Shown here: piece after piece, positions 8,420-16,472 of the stretch
How positions within the stretch are numbered: position 1 is the first letter of the stretch
Layout: every line of letters begins with the position of its first letter
Source of the DNA: JAOPZW01 sp963788935
GTDB taxonomy: Bacteria; Actinomycetota; Thermoleophilia; Solirubrobacterales; Solirubrobacteraceae
Direction: 5' to 3'
Assembly (NCBI GenBank): GCA_963788935.1
Contig: CAWBIM010000015.1
Span: forward strand, 72,279-136,278
Length of the DNA: 64,000 nt
The notes under the pieces: model-generated
Database searches by the model: none
Told to the model about the DNA's origin: nothing
The model's input: the letters and a program-made list of their open reading frames with translations, nothing else
Made by a program: the position numbers and the translations under genes

Positions 8420-9349
8420 CTATCGCCTCGCGGGCTTGCGGGCGCGGACGATGGCCGAGATGGCGCTGGCGTGCACGCGGTGGGTCTCGCGGATCTCGAT
8501 GTCCTCGAGCCCCGCCGCGGCCAGCGCGGCGCGGAACTCCGCCTCGGTCAGCGCGCCGGCGATGCAGCCGGTGTAGGCGGCCATGTCCGCTCGTGTGGCC
8601 TCGTCCATGTCCGCGTCGGCGATGACGTCGGAAACCGCGAACCGGCCGCCGGGCTTCATGACCCGCGCGGTCTCGGCGAGCACCTTGCGCTTGTCGCCCG
8701 CGAGATTGATGACGCAGTTGGAGATCACCACGTCGACGGAGTCGTCGGGCAGCGGGATGTCCTCGATGTAGCCCTTGACGAACTCGACGTTCTCCATCCC
8801 CGCCTGAGCGGCGTTCGCCCGCGCGAGCTCGAGCATCTCGTCGGTCATGTCCAGCCCGATGGCCTTGCCGGTGACACCGACGCGCCGGGCGCTGATGAGC
8901 ACGTCCGCGCCCGCGCCGGAGCCCAGGTCGAGCACGGTCTCGCCCTCGTGCAGGTCCGCGACCGTCGTCGGCACCCCGCAGCCCAGTGATGCATTGACCG
9001 CGGCGCTCGGGGCGCCCGCGGCCTCGTCGCCGTAGAGCGCCGGGCCGAACGTCTGCTCGCCCACGGCCGCCGTGTCGAATCGGGCGTCGCAGCACCAGCC
9101 CTCCGCTCCGGCGGCCGCCCGTGCGGCCGCGGCGTACTTCTCGCGCACGGTCTCGCGGATGCCGGCGGCGGCGGTCGTCGTCGCGGTGGTCGGCCCGGCC
9201 GCGCAGCCGCAGGTGCCGCCCGCGGCGCCGGTCTCGCAGCACGCCGCCTTCTCCGACGGCTCGCAGCACGCTGCCTGCGCCGCGGTCGAACAGCACGCAG
9301 AGCTCTTCGGCTCGGTCGGCTCGGTCGTGGTCGGCGTCAGCTCAGCCAT
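8420..9349 (-). CDS. arsM: Arsenite methyltransferase with Cys-rich N-terminus
   Basis: Encodes 309 residues. The S-adenosylmethionine motif is VLDLGSGAGADVL (about 139-151). The arsenite-binding cysteines of the family are visible as Cys86/87 (EGWCCDARF), Cys212 (SNCVINL) and Cys262 (YTGCIAGAL). An N-terminal extension of about 60 residues contains Cys pairs at 19-20, 28-29 and 37-38 and then CGC at 47-49, separated by Ala, Glu and Thr. It looks like a soft-metal-binding tail. The enzyme methylates As(III). Its ATG lies inside the 3' end of arsR (13-bp overlap), so translation is probably coupled. Confidence 0.92.
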   Translation of the reverse strand: MAELTPTTTEPTEPKSSACCSTAAQAACCEPSEKAACCETGAAGGTCGCAAGPTTATTTAAAGIRETVREKYAAAARAAAGAEGWCCDARFDTAAVGEQTFGPALYGDEAAGAPSAAVNASLGCGVPTTVADLHEGETVLDLGSGAGADVLISARRVGVTGKAIGLDMTDEMLELARANAAQAGMENVEFVKGYIEDIPLPDDSVDVVISNCVINLAGDKRKVLAETARVMKPGGRFAVSDVIADADMDEATRADMAAYTGCIAGALTEAEFRAALAAAGLEDIEIRETHRVHASAISAIVRARKPARR

Positions 9350-9678
9350 GCGCTCAGCACCTCGAAGGCGTCGGGGGAGACGGAGTAGTAGGCCCACTTG
9401 TGCCGGCGCTCGACCTCGACCAGGTCGGCGGCGACGAGCTTTCGGATGTGGTGGGAGAGCAGCGACTGGCCCATGTCGAACAGCGCGATGAGCTCGCACT
9501 GACAGACCGGCTCGGCGCTCCGGCGCAGGACATCCAGGATGCGCACCCGAAGCGGCTCGGCCAGTGCCTTGGCCACCACGGCGATGCGCTCGGCGTCCAG
9601 CGTCGCGTCGATCCCGACCGCCGGCGGGCCGCACCGCGCGGCCGCCGGGCCGGGGAGCACCGGCAGCTCAACCGTCAT
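9337..9678 (-). CDS. arsR: ArsR-family metalloregulator
   Basis: Encodes 113 residues. The winged helix-turn-helix runs about residues 38-105, with recognition region DMGQSLLSHHIRKL. Cys59 and Cys61 in EPVCQCELI occupy the metalloid-sensing site of ArsR; an additional Cys16 lies in the N-terminal arm. It represses the arsR-arsM-arsC operon until As(III) or Sb(III) binds. A 10-bp palindrome sits 4-13 bp upstream of the start where a ribosome-binding site would be, so the mRNA may be leaderless or nearly so. Confidence 0.92.
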   Translation of the reverse strand: MTVELPVLPGPAAARCGPPAVGIDATLDAERIAVVAKALAEPLRVRILDVLRRSAEPVCQCELIALFDMGQSLLSHHIRKLVAADLVEVERRHKWAYYSVSPDAFEVLSAWLS

Positions 9679-9681
9679 ACG

Positions 9682-9691
9682 AACGATCGTT
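9682..9691. promoter_or_regulatory. Candidate ArsR operator
   Basis: AACGATCGTT is a perfect palindrome immediately upstream of the arsR start codon (9678). Autorepression from such a site is the rule for ArsR proteins. No Shine-Dalgarno sequence lies between it and the ATG. Confidence 0.45.
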
Positions 9692-9737
9692 GTTGTGAGC
9701 CACGGGCGGAACGATACAGGGTCCGCCGCTCAACGCC

Positions 9738-9764
9738 GAAGACCGCCCGAGAGAGGCGGTCTTC
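9738..9764 (-). terminator. Stem-loop terminator after pilC
   Basis: A perfect 10-bp stem (9738-9747 with 9755-9764, 7-base loop) lies 43 bp past the pilC stop and 60 bp before the arsR start. It probably ends the pil transcript and insulates the ars operon. Confidence 0.65.
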
Positions 9765-9806
9765 CGATACGCGATCCAGGGACGGCGCGGTCCTCCCGCG
9801 CAGCGG

Positions 9807-11016
9807 CTACTTGATCGAGTCGTACACCTTGAACAGCGGCATGTACATCGAGATCACGATGAACCCGACGATGCCGCCGACGACGACGAGCATGACGGGC
9901 TCGAGGATCGAGGTGAGCGACTTGACGGCCGAGGCGACCTGGTCCTCGTAGAAGTCCGCGATCTTCGACAGCATCGTGTCGAGGGCACCGGTCTCCTCGC
10001 CCACGCCGACCATGTGGCTGACCATGCCCGGGAAGACGGAGGAGCTCTTGAGCGGGTCGGCGATCGTGCCGCCGCGCTTGACCGACTCGATGACGTCGGC
10101 CATCGCGTTCTCGACGACGCGGTTGCCCGCGGTCTGCGCCGTGATGTCGAGCGCGGCGAGGAGCGGGACGCCGGCGCTGACGAGCGCGCTGAGCGTGCGC
10201 GACCAGCGGGCCAGCGCGACCTTCTGGACGATGTCGCCGATCTTCATCGGGATCCTCAGGCGGAACGCGTCCCACTGGCCGCGGCCGCGGTACGTGCTCT
10301 TCCACTTGCGAAACGCCGAGACGAGGCCGACGGTGACGATGATCCAGACGAACCAGTAGCCCTTGATGCTGTTCGACAGGGCGACCGTGAACTTCGTGAT
10401 CGTCGGCAGGTCGCCGCCGAACTGGGCGAAGACGCCGACGAAGACCGGGACGAGGAACGTCACCAGGCCGATGAGCACGGTGAGGGCGAAGGTGAGGACG
10501 ACGCCCGGGTAGACCATCGCCGACTTGATCTGGCGGCGGAGGGAGTCCTCCTTCTCCAGCTGGTCGGCGACCCGCATGAGCGACTCCTCGAGGACGCCGC
10601 CGGTCTCGCCGGCGCGCGTCATCGCCACGAACAGCGGCGAGAAGGTCTTCGGATGGCGCTCCAGCGCGTCGGACAGCGCCAGGCCGGCCTCGACGTCCTT
10701 GCGGACCTTGACGAGGACCTCGGTCAGCGGCTCGGACTCGGTCTGCGCCTCGAGGACGTAGAGCGCGCGCAGGATCGTCATGCCCGAGCTCACCATCGTG
10801 GCGAGCTGGCGGGTCATGATCGTCAGATCCTGCGGCTTGATGCGGTTGCAGGAAGGCAAGCTTGATCTCCTTGGAGGAGTGCTTGTCCGCGATGTCGAGG
10901 ACGATCAGCCCGCGCTGCTTGAGCTGGTCGGCGACCACCTGCTTGTTCTCGGCGTCGACCTCGCCCGTGGCCTTCGCCCCGGTCAGGTCCATCGCCTTGA
11001 AGACGTACGTAGCCAT
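9807..11016 (-). CDS. pilC: Type IV pilus inner-membrane platform protein PilC
   Basis: A T2SS-F/PilC protein of about 402 residues, broken by one extra base at about 10848. The first part (from MATYVFKAMDLTG at 11016) and the second part (QDLTIMTRQLATMVSSGMTI onward) read in different frames. Removing that base joins them as EIKLAFLNRIKPQDLTIM, the normal family sequence. Two GspF domains each end in hydrophobic segments (MVYPGVVLTFALTVLIGLVT near the middle; LEPVMLVVVGGIVGFIVISM at the end). It forms the membrane platform on which PilB and PilT act. It follows pilT by 50 bp and is the last gene of the run. The frameshift is probably a sequence error. Confidence 0.88.
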
Positions 11017-11066
11017 CGTTCTCTCTGGTTCTCGTTCGGTGGTGGTCGCTCGGTGCGCGGGCGCCG

Positions 11067-12152
11067 TTAGGCGGCGACCCCGAAGCCGCCCATGCCGAGC
11101 AGGCGGCGGAGCTCGTCGGGCGTCGAGGAGCGGGCCTCGGCGACGCGCTGGGTGATCTTTCCGGCCCGCACGAGGCTCACGAGCGCCGCGTCCATCGTCT
11201 GCATGCCGACGTTCGAGCCGGTCTGCATGGCGGACGGGATCTGGTGGGTCTTGCCTTCGCGGATGAGGTTGCGGACGGCCGGCGTCGGCACGAGCACCTC
11301 GGAGGCGACGACGCGCGACGAGCCGTCGGCGGTCGGGATGAGCTGCTGGGTCATGACGCCCTCGAGGGCGACCGACAGCTGCGTGCGCACCTGGTCCTGC
11401 TGGTGGGCCGGGAAGACGTCGATGATGCGGTCGATCGTCTGCGGCGCGCTCTGGGTGTGGAGCGTGGCGAAGACGAGGTGGCCGGTCTCGGCCGCGGTCA
11501 GCGCGGTCGAGATCGTCTCGAGGTCGCGCATCTCGCCGACGAGGATGACGTCCGGGTCCTGGCGCAGGGCGCCCTTGAGGGCGGCGGCGAAGCTCTGCGC
11601 GTCCGCGCCGATCTCGCGCTGGTTGACGATGCACTTCTTGTGCGAGTGGAGGAACTCGATCGGGTCCTCCACCGTCATGATGTGCTCCTCGCGCGTGCTG
11701 TTGATCGAGTCGATCATCGCGGCGAGCGAGGTGGACTTGCCCGAGCCGGTCGGGCCCGTGACGAGGACGAAGCCGCGGGGCTTCTTGATGAACTCGTGCG
11801 TGGCGGCCGGCAGGTTGAGCGCCTCGATCGACTGGATCGTGGCGGGGATCAGGCGCAGGGCGGCGCCGATCGCGGCGCGCTGCATGTAGGCGTTGACGCG
11901 GAAGCGCGCGTGGCCGGGCACCGAGTAGGCGAAGTCGAGCTGCCAGTCGTTCTCGAACTTCTGGCGCTGGTCGTTCGTCAGGATGCTGTAGACGATCTCG
12001 CGGGTGTCGGTGGTGGACAGGCGCGGATAGCCCTCCAGCGGCGCGAGCCGGCCACGGACGCGCACCATCGGCGGCGCACCGGCGGTCAGGTGGAGGTCGG
12101 ACGCGTTACGCGCGATGACGTCCAGGAGCAGGTCGGCGAAGTCAAAGGTCAC
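11067..12152 (-). CDS. pilT: Twitching motility retraction ATPase PilT
   Basis: Encodes 361 residues, full length for PilT. Walker A is GPTGSGKS (133-140), followed by the Asp box (EEHIMTVEDPIEFLH), Walker B (DVILVGEMRDLETI) and the His box (GHLVFATLHTQSA). Near the end AVRNLIREGKTHQI is the motif that separates PilT from PilB. The hexamer powers pilus retraction at the membrane together with PilC. The 390-bp region upstream is full of inverted repeats (see there), so pilT may have its own promoter despite following pilB in the same run. Confidence 0.95.
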   Translation of the reverse strand: MTFDFADLLLDVIARNASDLHLTAGAPPMVRVRGRLAPLEGYPRLSTTDTREIVYSILTNDQRQKFENDWQLDFAYSVPGHARFRVNAYMQRAAIGAALRLIPATIQSIEALNLPAATHEFIKKPRGFVLVTGPTGSGKSTSLAAMIDSINSTREEHIMTVEDPIEFLHSHKKCIVNQREIGADAQSFAAALKGALRQDPDVILVGEMRDLETISTALTAAETGHLVFATLHTQSAPQTIDRIIDVFPAHQQDQVRTQLSVALEGVMTQQLIPTADGSSRVVASEVLVPTPAVRNLIREGKTHQIPSAMQTGSNVGMQTMDAALVSLVRAGKITQRVAEARSSTPDELRRLLGMGGFGVAA

Positions 12153-12542
12153 GTCCCGCGAATCGGCCTCGAGGGCCGTTCGCTTGAGGCGAGCGGACGA
12201 TCGTCCGAACGTCGGGCGCGAACCTGCTACGTCGCGAAAGGCGACTTTGGCTGCCGCGGGCGCCTTTTCGCGTGACGTCCGGCGGCCTGCGGCGTCACAT
12301 CACTGCGAGCCTCGGGAGTGGCGAAGGCCGCCGCCCCGGACCGTGGGAGGGCGGGACGGCGGCCATACCCACCGTCCGCCGCTCGTCTCGGGAGGGCTCC
12401 GAACGGCGGTGGGGGTCGCCACAAGAGTTTGGGACAGCGGACGCCGAAGGGCTGCCGGTGCCGTCCGTCGCCAAACAGCTTTGCGCGCCGAATCATTGCA
12501 CGCGATGCCGTCCGGCCACGCCGGGCGGCCTCTCGCGGCCCG
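12153..12542. other. 390-bp gene-free region upstream of pilT with hairpins
   Basis: No gene is seen between pilT and the MarR-GNAT gene. Three symmetric elements stand out: a perfect 14-bp palindrome CGGACGATCGTCCG at 12194-12207; a stem of GCGAAAGGCG with CGCCTTTTCGC (12234-12243 and 12261-12271, one bulge); and an 8-bp stem (12326-12333 with 12357-12364). They could be the leader and operator of a pilT-pilC transcript or a terminator for the gene above. I checked by eye for a c-di-GMP riboswitch core and did not find one. Confidence 0.5.
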
Positions 12543-13445
12543 TCAGCCGCCGCCCGGCGGGACGAGGCGCTTCTCGAACCAGTGGTGGGCGTAGGGCTCG
12601 TCGTTGAACGGCGCCACCTCGGCGTAGCCCGCCGAGCGGTACAGCGTCGTCGCCGCGTGCAGGTGGCGGTTCGTGTCCAGGTGCACGACACGCGCCCCGG
12701 CCCGCACGGCGTGGGCCTCGAGCTCCGCGAGCACCCGGCGCGCGACGCCGAGGCGCCGCGCGGACCGTGCGACCCACAGCCGCTTGATCTCCGCCGGCTC
12801 GCCGGGCGGGAGGCGCAGCGCGCCGCAGGCGACCGGCTCGCCGCGCAGGCGGGCGACGAGCAGCAGCCCGGCCGGTGGCGTGAGGCCGGCCGGGTCGACG
12901 GCGCGGCTGCGCGCCGGGTCGAAGCCGGTGTCGAGGAGCGCGTCGAGCTCGGCGGCGTAGGCGTCGAGACAGAACCGGGCCGCGTCGCTCGTCGGATCCT
13001 CGATCGCGACCGCGACGAGGCCGGCGGTCAGGAGCCGCTCGACGTCGGCCATCGCGGTGAGCAGCCGCGCGCGCTGCGCGTCGCCCAGCGGGGCCAGGAA
13101 CGAGCGCGCGAGGTCGTCGCTGCGGACGTCGAGCGCGCGCCGCTCGCGGCGGCCGTCGGCCGTGAGGCGGATCGTGCGCACGCGCCGGTCGGCCGCGTCG
13201 GGTTCGACGGTCACGAGGCCCTCGCGCTCGAGGCCGCGCACGATCCGGCTGAGGTAGCCCGAGTCGAGGTCCAGGCGGGCGCGCAGCGCCCGCAGGTCGC
13301 CGCCCGCCTCCCCCACCTCCCACAGCACGCGTGAGGCGCCGAGCGGCCGTCCGGACGCGAGGTACTCGTCCTGGAGCGCGCCGACCCGCTGGGTCACGGT
13401 GCGGTTGAACGACCGCACGTCCCGCACCGCCGAGGCGTCGTCCAT
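12543..13445 (-). CDS. MarR-type regulator fused to GNAT acetyltransferase
   Basis: Encodes 300 residues from ATG 13445. Residues about 1-150 are a MarR winged helix (LDLDSGYLSRIVRGLEREGL, then DRRVRTIRLTADGR). Residues about 155-295 are a GNAT domain with acetyl-CoA-binding motif A (EIKRLWVARSARRLGVARRV) and the motif-B/C part LHAATTLYRSAGYAEV. Such fusions are widespread bacterial proteins in which the regulator may acetylate a ligand or protein; the substrate is not known. An inverted repeat overlaps its promoter region, suggesting autoregulation. It interrupts the pilB-pilT gene run and probably has its own promoter. Confidence 0.88.
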   Translation of the reverse strand: MDDASAVRDVRSFNRTVTQRVGALQDEYLASGRPLGASRVLWEVGEAGGDLRALRARLDLDSGYLSRIVRGLEREGLVTVEPDAADRRVRTIRLTADGRRERRALDVRSDDLARSFLAPLGDAQRARLLTAMADVERLLTAGLVAVAIEDPTSDAARFCLDAYAAELDALLDTGFDPARSRAVDPAGLTPPAGLLLVARLRGEPVACGALRLPPGEPAEIKRLWVARSARRLGVARRVLAELEAHAVRAGARVVHLDTNRHLHAATTLYRSAGYAEVAPFNDEPYAHHWFEKRLVPPGGG

Positions 13446-13448
13446 GCC

Positions 13449-13464
13449 TCTGACCTTAGTCAGA
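13449..13464. promoter_or_regulatory. Inverted repeat upstream of MarR-GNAT gene
   Basis: TCTGAC-CTTA-GTCAGA lies 4-19 bp before the start codon at 13445. MarR proteins often bind such inverted repeats over their own promoter, so this is a candidate autoregulatory operator. Confidence 0.4.
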
Positions 13465-13502
13465 GAAGTCGCGGCGGGCAAGTCCTTCGCGACGAGCCCG
13501 CG

Positions 13503-15281
13503 CTACGAGCCGACGCTCGTCACGCGCGCGACCTCGGCGATCGAGGTCACGCCGTGGCGGACCTTGTCGAGGCCGTCCTCGCGCAGGCGCCGCATCCCGT
13601 CGCGCACCGCGACCGCGGCGATGCGGTCGGCCGACGCGCGCTCGATCGCGAGCGTGCGGATCTCCTCGGTCACCGGCATCACCTCGTAGAGGCCGACGCG
13701 GCCCTTGTAGCCGCTCCCGCCGCAGCGCGCGCAGCCCGCGGGCTCGTAGACCTCGAGGTCGTAGCCGGTGTTGAAGCCGTGGTCGCGCAGGACCGCGGCG
13801 GGCAGGATCGTCCGCGCCTTGCAGGAGTGGCACAGCGTCCGGGCCAGGCGCTGGGCGACGACACAGTCGAGCGCGCTCGCGACGAGGAACGGCTCGATCC
13901 CCATCTCGACGAGGCGGGTCAGCGCCGTCGGCGCGTCGTTCGTGTGCAGCGTCGAGAGGACGAGGTGGCCGGTGAGCGCGGCCTCGACGGCGATCTGGGC
14001 CGTCTCCCGGTCGCGGATCTCGCCGACCATGATCACGTCGGGGTCCGCGCGCATCATCGCCCGCAGCCCGGCGGCGAAGGTCAGGCCGGCCTTGGGGTTG
14101 ATCTGGACCTGGGTGATCCCGCCGACCTGGCGCTCGACCGGGTCCTCGATCGTGATGATGTTCTTCTCGGGCGTGTTGATCTCGCCCAGGGCGGCGTAGA
14201 GCGACGTCGACTTGCCCGAGCCGGTCGGGCCGGTGACGAGGACGGCGCCGTAGGCCTGGTGGATCGCCGCGCTGAAGCGCTCGCGCTCGTGCTCGCCCAT
14301 GCCGAGCGACGTGAGGTCGACCCCGCCGCCTGACCCGTCGAGGATGCGCATGACGACCGACTCGCCGTGGACGCTCGGCAGCGTCACGATGCGCAGGTCG
14401 ATGTGGCGGCCGTCGATGCTCAGCCCGACGCGCCCGTCCTGCGGGATGCGGCGCTCGGCGATGTCGAGGTCGCTCATGATCTTCACGCGGCTGATCACGC
14501 CGGGGACCATCCGCCGCGGCACGGTCGCGGAGTCGTGCAGCACGCCGTCGACGCGGTAGCGCACGCGCAACTCGTTGCCGTCGGGCGCGAGGTGCACGTC
14601 GGACGCGCCCCGGTCCACGGCCTGGGCGATGATCCCGTTGACGAGCTTGATGATCGGCGCGTCCTCGGCCGTCTCGCGCAGCTCGACGACCTCCTCGACC
14701 GCGTCGGCCTCGTCGACGAAGGTCGACTGGACGACGTCGTCGAGGTGCGACAGGCGGCTGATCAGCGCGGCGATGTCGTCGGCCGAGGCGACCGCCGGGC
14801 GCACCTCGTAGCCGCTCATCAGCCCGATGTCGTCGATCGCGAGGACGTTCGTCGGGTCGGCCATCGCGACGATGACGGACCGCTCGTCGGCGAAGGCGAC
14901 CGGCACCGCCTCGTAGCGCTTGGCGGCGGCGCTCGAGAGGAGGTTCGCGGCCGTCATGTCGACCGCGAAGGCGCGCAGGTCGAGGTGGTCGAGGCCGTTG
15001 CGCTCGGCGATCGCACGGGCGAGCTGGTCGCGGTCGATCGCGCCCCAGCCGAGGAGGACCTCCTCCGGCGTGCTCGCCGCCTCGCGCGCGGCGGCGACGG
15101 CGGACTCGGCCCGCTCGCGGTCGGTGAACCCCAGCTCGACGATGACGTCGGTGAGGAACCGCGGGCCGCCCTGGCGTTGGCGCGGCTGGGTGACGCCGTC
15201 GGCGACGGCCGCCGGCTCAGCGGCGGTCGCGGTCGCCGTCGCGACCGCTCGGAGGTGGGGGCTGTTGGGGTTCGGCGTCAC
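13503..15281 (-). CDS. pilB: Type IV pilus assembly ATPase PilB
   Basis: Encodes 592 residues. An N-terminal MshEN-type region (about 40-190) precedes the GspE/PilB ATPase. Walker A is GPTGSGKSTSLYAAL, the Asp box is NIITIEDPVE, Walker B is DVIMVGEIRDRETAQ and the His box is LSTLHTNDAPTA. A zinc tetracysteine site is made by CHSC and, some 35 residues later, CARCGG. It drives pilus extension. The GTG start at 15281 lies 65 bp inside aroE; the first 40 residues are low-complexity Ala/Thr and a later start is possible. No pilin or prepilin peptidase gene is in the window. Confidence 0.94.
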   Translation of the reverse strand: MTPNPNSPHLRAVATATATAAEPAAVADGVTQPRQRQGGPRFLTDVIVELGFTDRERAESAVAAAREAASTPEEVLLGWGAIDRDQLARAIAERNGLDHLDLRAFAVDMTAANLLSSAAAKRYEAVPVAFADERSVIVAMADPTNVLAIDDIGLMSGYEVRPAVASADDIAALISRLSHLDDVVQSTFVDEADAVEEVVELRETAEDAPIIKLVNGIIAQAVDRGASDVHLAPDGNELRVRYRVDGVLHDSATVPRRMVPGVISRVKIMSDLDIAERRIPQDGRVGLSIDGRHIDLRIVTLPSVHGESVVMRILDGSGGGVDLTSLGMGEHERERFSAAIHQAYGAVLVTGPTGSGKSTSLYAALGEINTPEKNIITIEDPVERQVGGITQVQINPKAGLTFAAGLRAMMRADPDVIMVGEIRDRETAQIAVEAALTGHLVLSTLHTNDAPTALTRLVEMGIEPFLVASALDCVVAQRLARTLCHSCKARTILPAAVLRDHGFNTGYDLEVYEPAGCARCGGSGYKGRVGLYEVMPVTEEIRTLAIERASADRIAAVAVRDGMRRLREDGLDKVRHGVTSIAEVARVTSVGS

Positions 15282-16071
15282 GTGCGGCCCGGCGCATCAC
15301 GTCCAGCGGAGCGCTGCGCCCGGTCCAGATCTGAAAGCTCCGCGCGCCCTGCCGGACCAGGATCTCGAGACCGTCGACGCACCGGCAGCCCCGGCGTTCG
15401 GCCGCCCGCAGGAGCTCGGTGCCGCCGTCCCGGTACACCAGGTCGACCACGCACGCGTATCGCCCGATGTCATCGGCGTTCAGGGGCAGTTCCTTGAACG
15501 TCGCGGCCGGGTCGTGCAGGCCGACCGACGTGCAGTTCACGAGCACCTCGGCCTCGACAGCGCCGGAGACCGCGGCCACGCCGATGTCCGTGGCGAGCGC
15601 CTCGGCGCGCGCCGGCGTGCGGTTCCAGACCGCGACGGCGGCGCCGGTCGAGCGCAGCGCGTGGGCGACGGCCCGGGCGCTGCCGCCCGCCCCGAGGACG
15701 AGCGCGCTCCCCGGCGCGGGCGCGCCGAGCGCGTCGAGCAGGGCGGGGGCGTCGGTGTTGTCGGCGTGGATCGCGCCCTCGTCCGGCCCGAACGTCAGCG
15801 TGTTGGCCGCCCCGATCGCGCGGGCGTCGTCGGAGGCGGTCGTCGCGAGCGCGAGCGCCGCCTCCTTGTGCGGGATCGTGACGTTGACCCCCGCGAAGCC
15901 GGCGGCGGCCAGGCCGCCGACCGTCGCGGCGAGGTCCTCGGGTGCGACCGCCACGCGCTCGTAGGCGTACTCGCCGTCGAGGCCGGTCGCCGCGAGCGCG
16001 GCGTTCTGCATCGCGGGCGAGCGGCTGTGTGCGACCGGCCAGCCGAGGACGCCCAGGCGGCTCAGGCCCAC
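15217..16071 (-). CDS. aroE: Shikimate dehydrogenase
   Basis: Encodes 284 residues. The substrate domain carries SRSP near residue 18 and the catalytic Lys69 in GVNVTIPHKE, with DNTDA slightly downstream. The NADP domain starts with LVLGAGGSARAVAHAL and contains VWNRTPARAEAL. It reduces 3-dehydroshikimate in aromatic amino acid synthesis. The start overlaps the stop of the PPOX gene by 10 bp, and the 3' end overlaps pilB by 65 bp. The C-terminal 25 residues (basic, Pro-rich) may be an extension created by the overlap. Confidence 0.93.
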   Translation of the reverse strand: MGLSRLGVLGWPVAHSRSPAMQNAALAATGLDGEYAYERVAVAPEDLAATVGGLAAAGFAGVNVTIPHKEAALALATTASDDARAIGAANTLTFGPDEGAIHADNTDAPALLDALGAPAPGSALVLGAGGSARAVAHALRSTGAAVAVWNRTPARAEALATDIGVAAVSGAVEAEVLVNCTSVGLHDPAATFKELPLNADDIGRYACVVDLVYRDGGTELLRAAERRGCRCVDGLEILVRQGARSFQIWTGRSAPLDVMRRAARDAEPQQPPPPSGRDGDRDRR

Positions 16072-16472
16072 GGGCCGACGCCGCCGACGCGGTCGGCGCT
16101 GATGTGGACCACGACGCCGGGCGGCGGGTCGTCCATCGGCGGGAACTTCGCGTCCGGCCCGATGTACGTGCGGGCCAGCCGTTGCAGCAGCTCGGGCCCG
16201 CCGCCCTCGACGATCCGGGCGGTGCCGTGCACGACGAGGTACTCGCGCAGGCCCATCGCGTTGGTCTCGGTGCCCTCCAACGACAGCGAGACGCGCGGGT
16301 CGCGGGCGATGTTGTCGAGCTTGCGGCGCGGGCCGAGCGAGGCGAAGACGATGTCATCGCCCTCCACGCCGACCCAGACGATCGTGACCTGCGGGCTGCC
16401 GTCGGCCCCGATCGTGACGAGGTGCGCGAGCGCGGCGGACTCGAGCAGCGCGCGGGCCGCGTCGTTCAGCAA
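16062..16472 (-). CDS. PPOX-class (F420-type) oxidoreductase family protein
   Basis: Encodes 136 residues from a TTG start at 16472 that overlaps the mltG stop (TTGCTGA). It is a split-barrel flavin/F420-binding protein: LAHLVTIGADGSPQVTIVWV, then LGPRRKLDNIARDPRVSLSL and a late VVVHISADRVGGVG. This matches the PPOX-class F420-dependent enzyme family of actinobacteria. The substrate is unknown. It is tightly packed between mltG and aroE, so it is co-translated with them, though no functional link to either is obvious. Confidence 0.82.
   Translation of the reverse strand: MLNDAARALLESAALAHLVTIGADGSPQVTIVWVGVEGDDIVFASLGPRRKLDNIARDPRVSLSLEGTETNAMGLREYLVVHGTARIVEGGGPELLQRLARTYIGPDAKFPPMDDPPPGVVVHISADRVGGVGPWA

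Noticed and set aside
12194..12207. Shared ACGATCGT core in the palindromes upstream of pilT and arsR
   Set aside because: Short self-complementary GC-rich words are common here, and an ArsR target upstream of pilT has no other support.
12200..12500. c-di-GMP-I riboswitch upstream of pilT
   Set aside because: A pilus gene would be a plausible target, but I could not find the conserved aptamer core on either strand.
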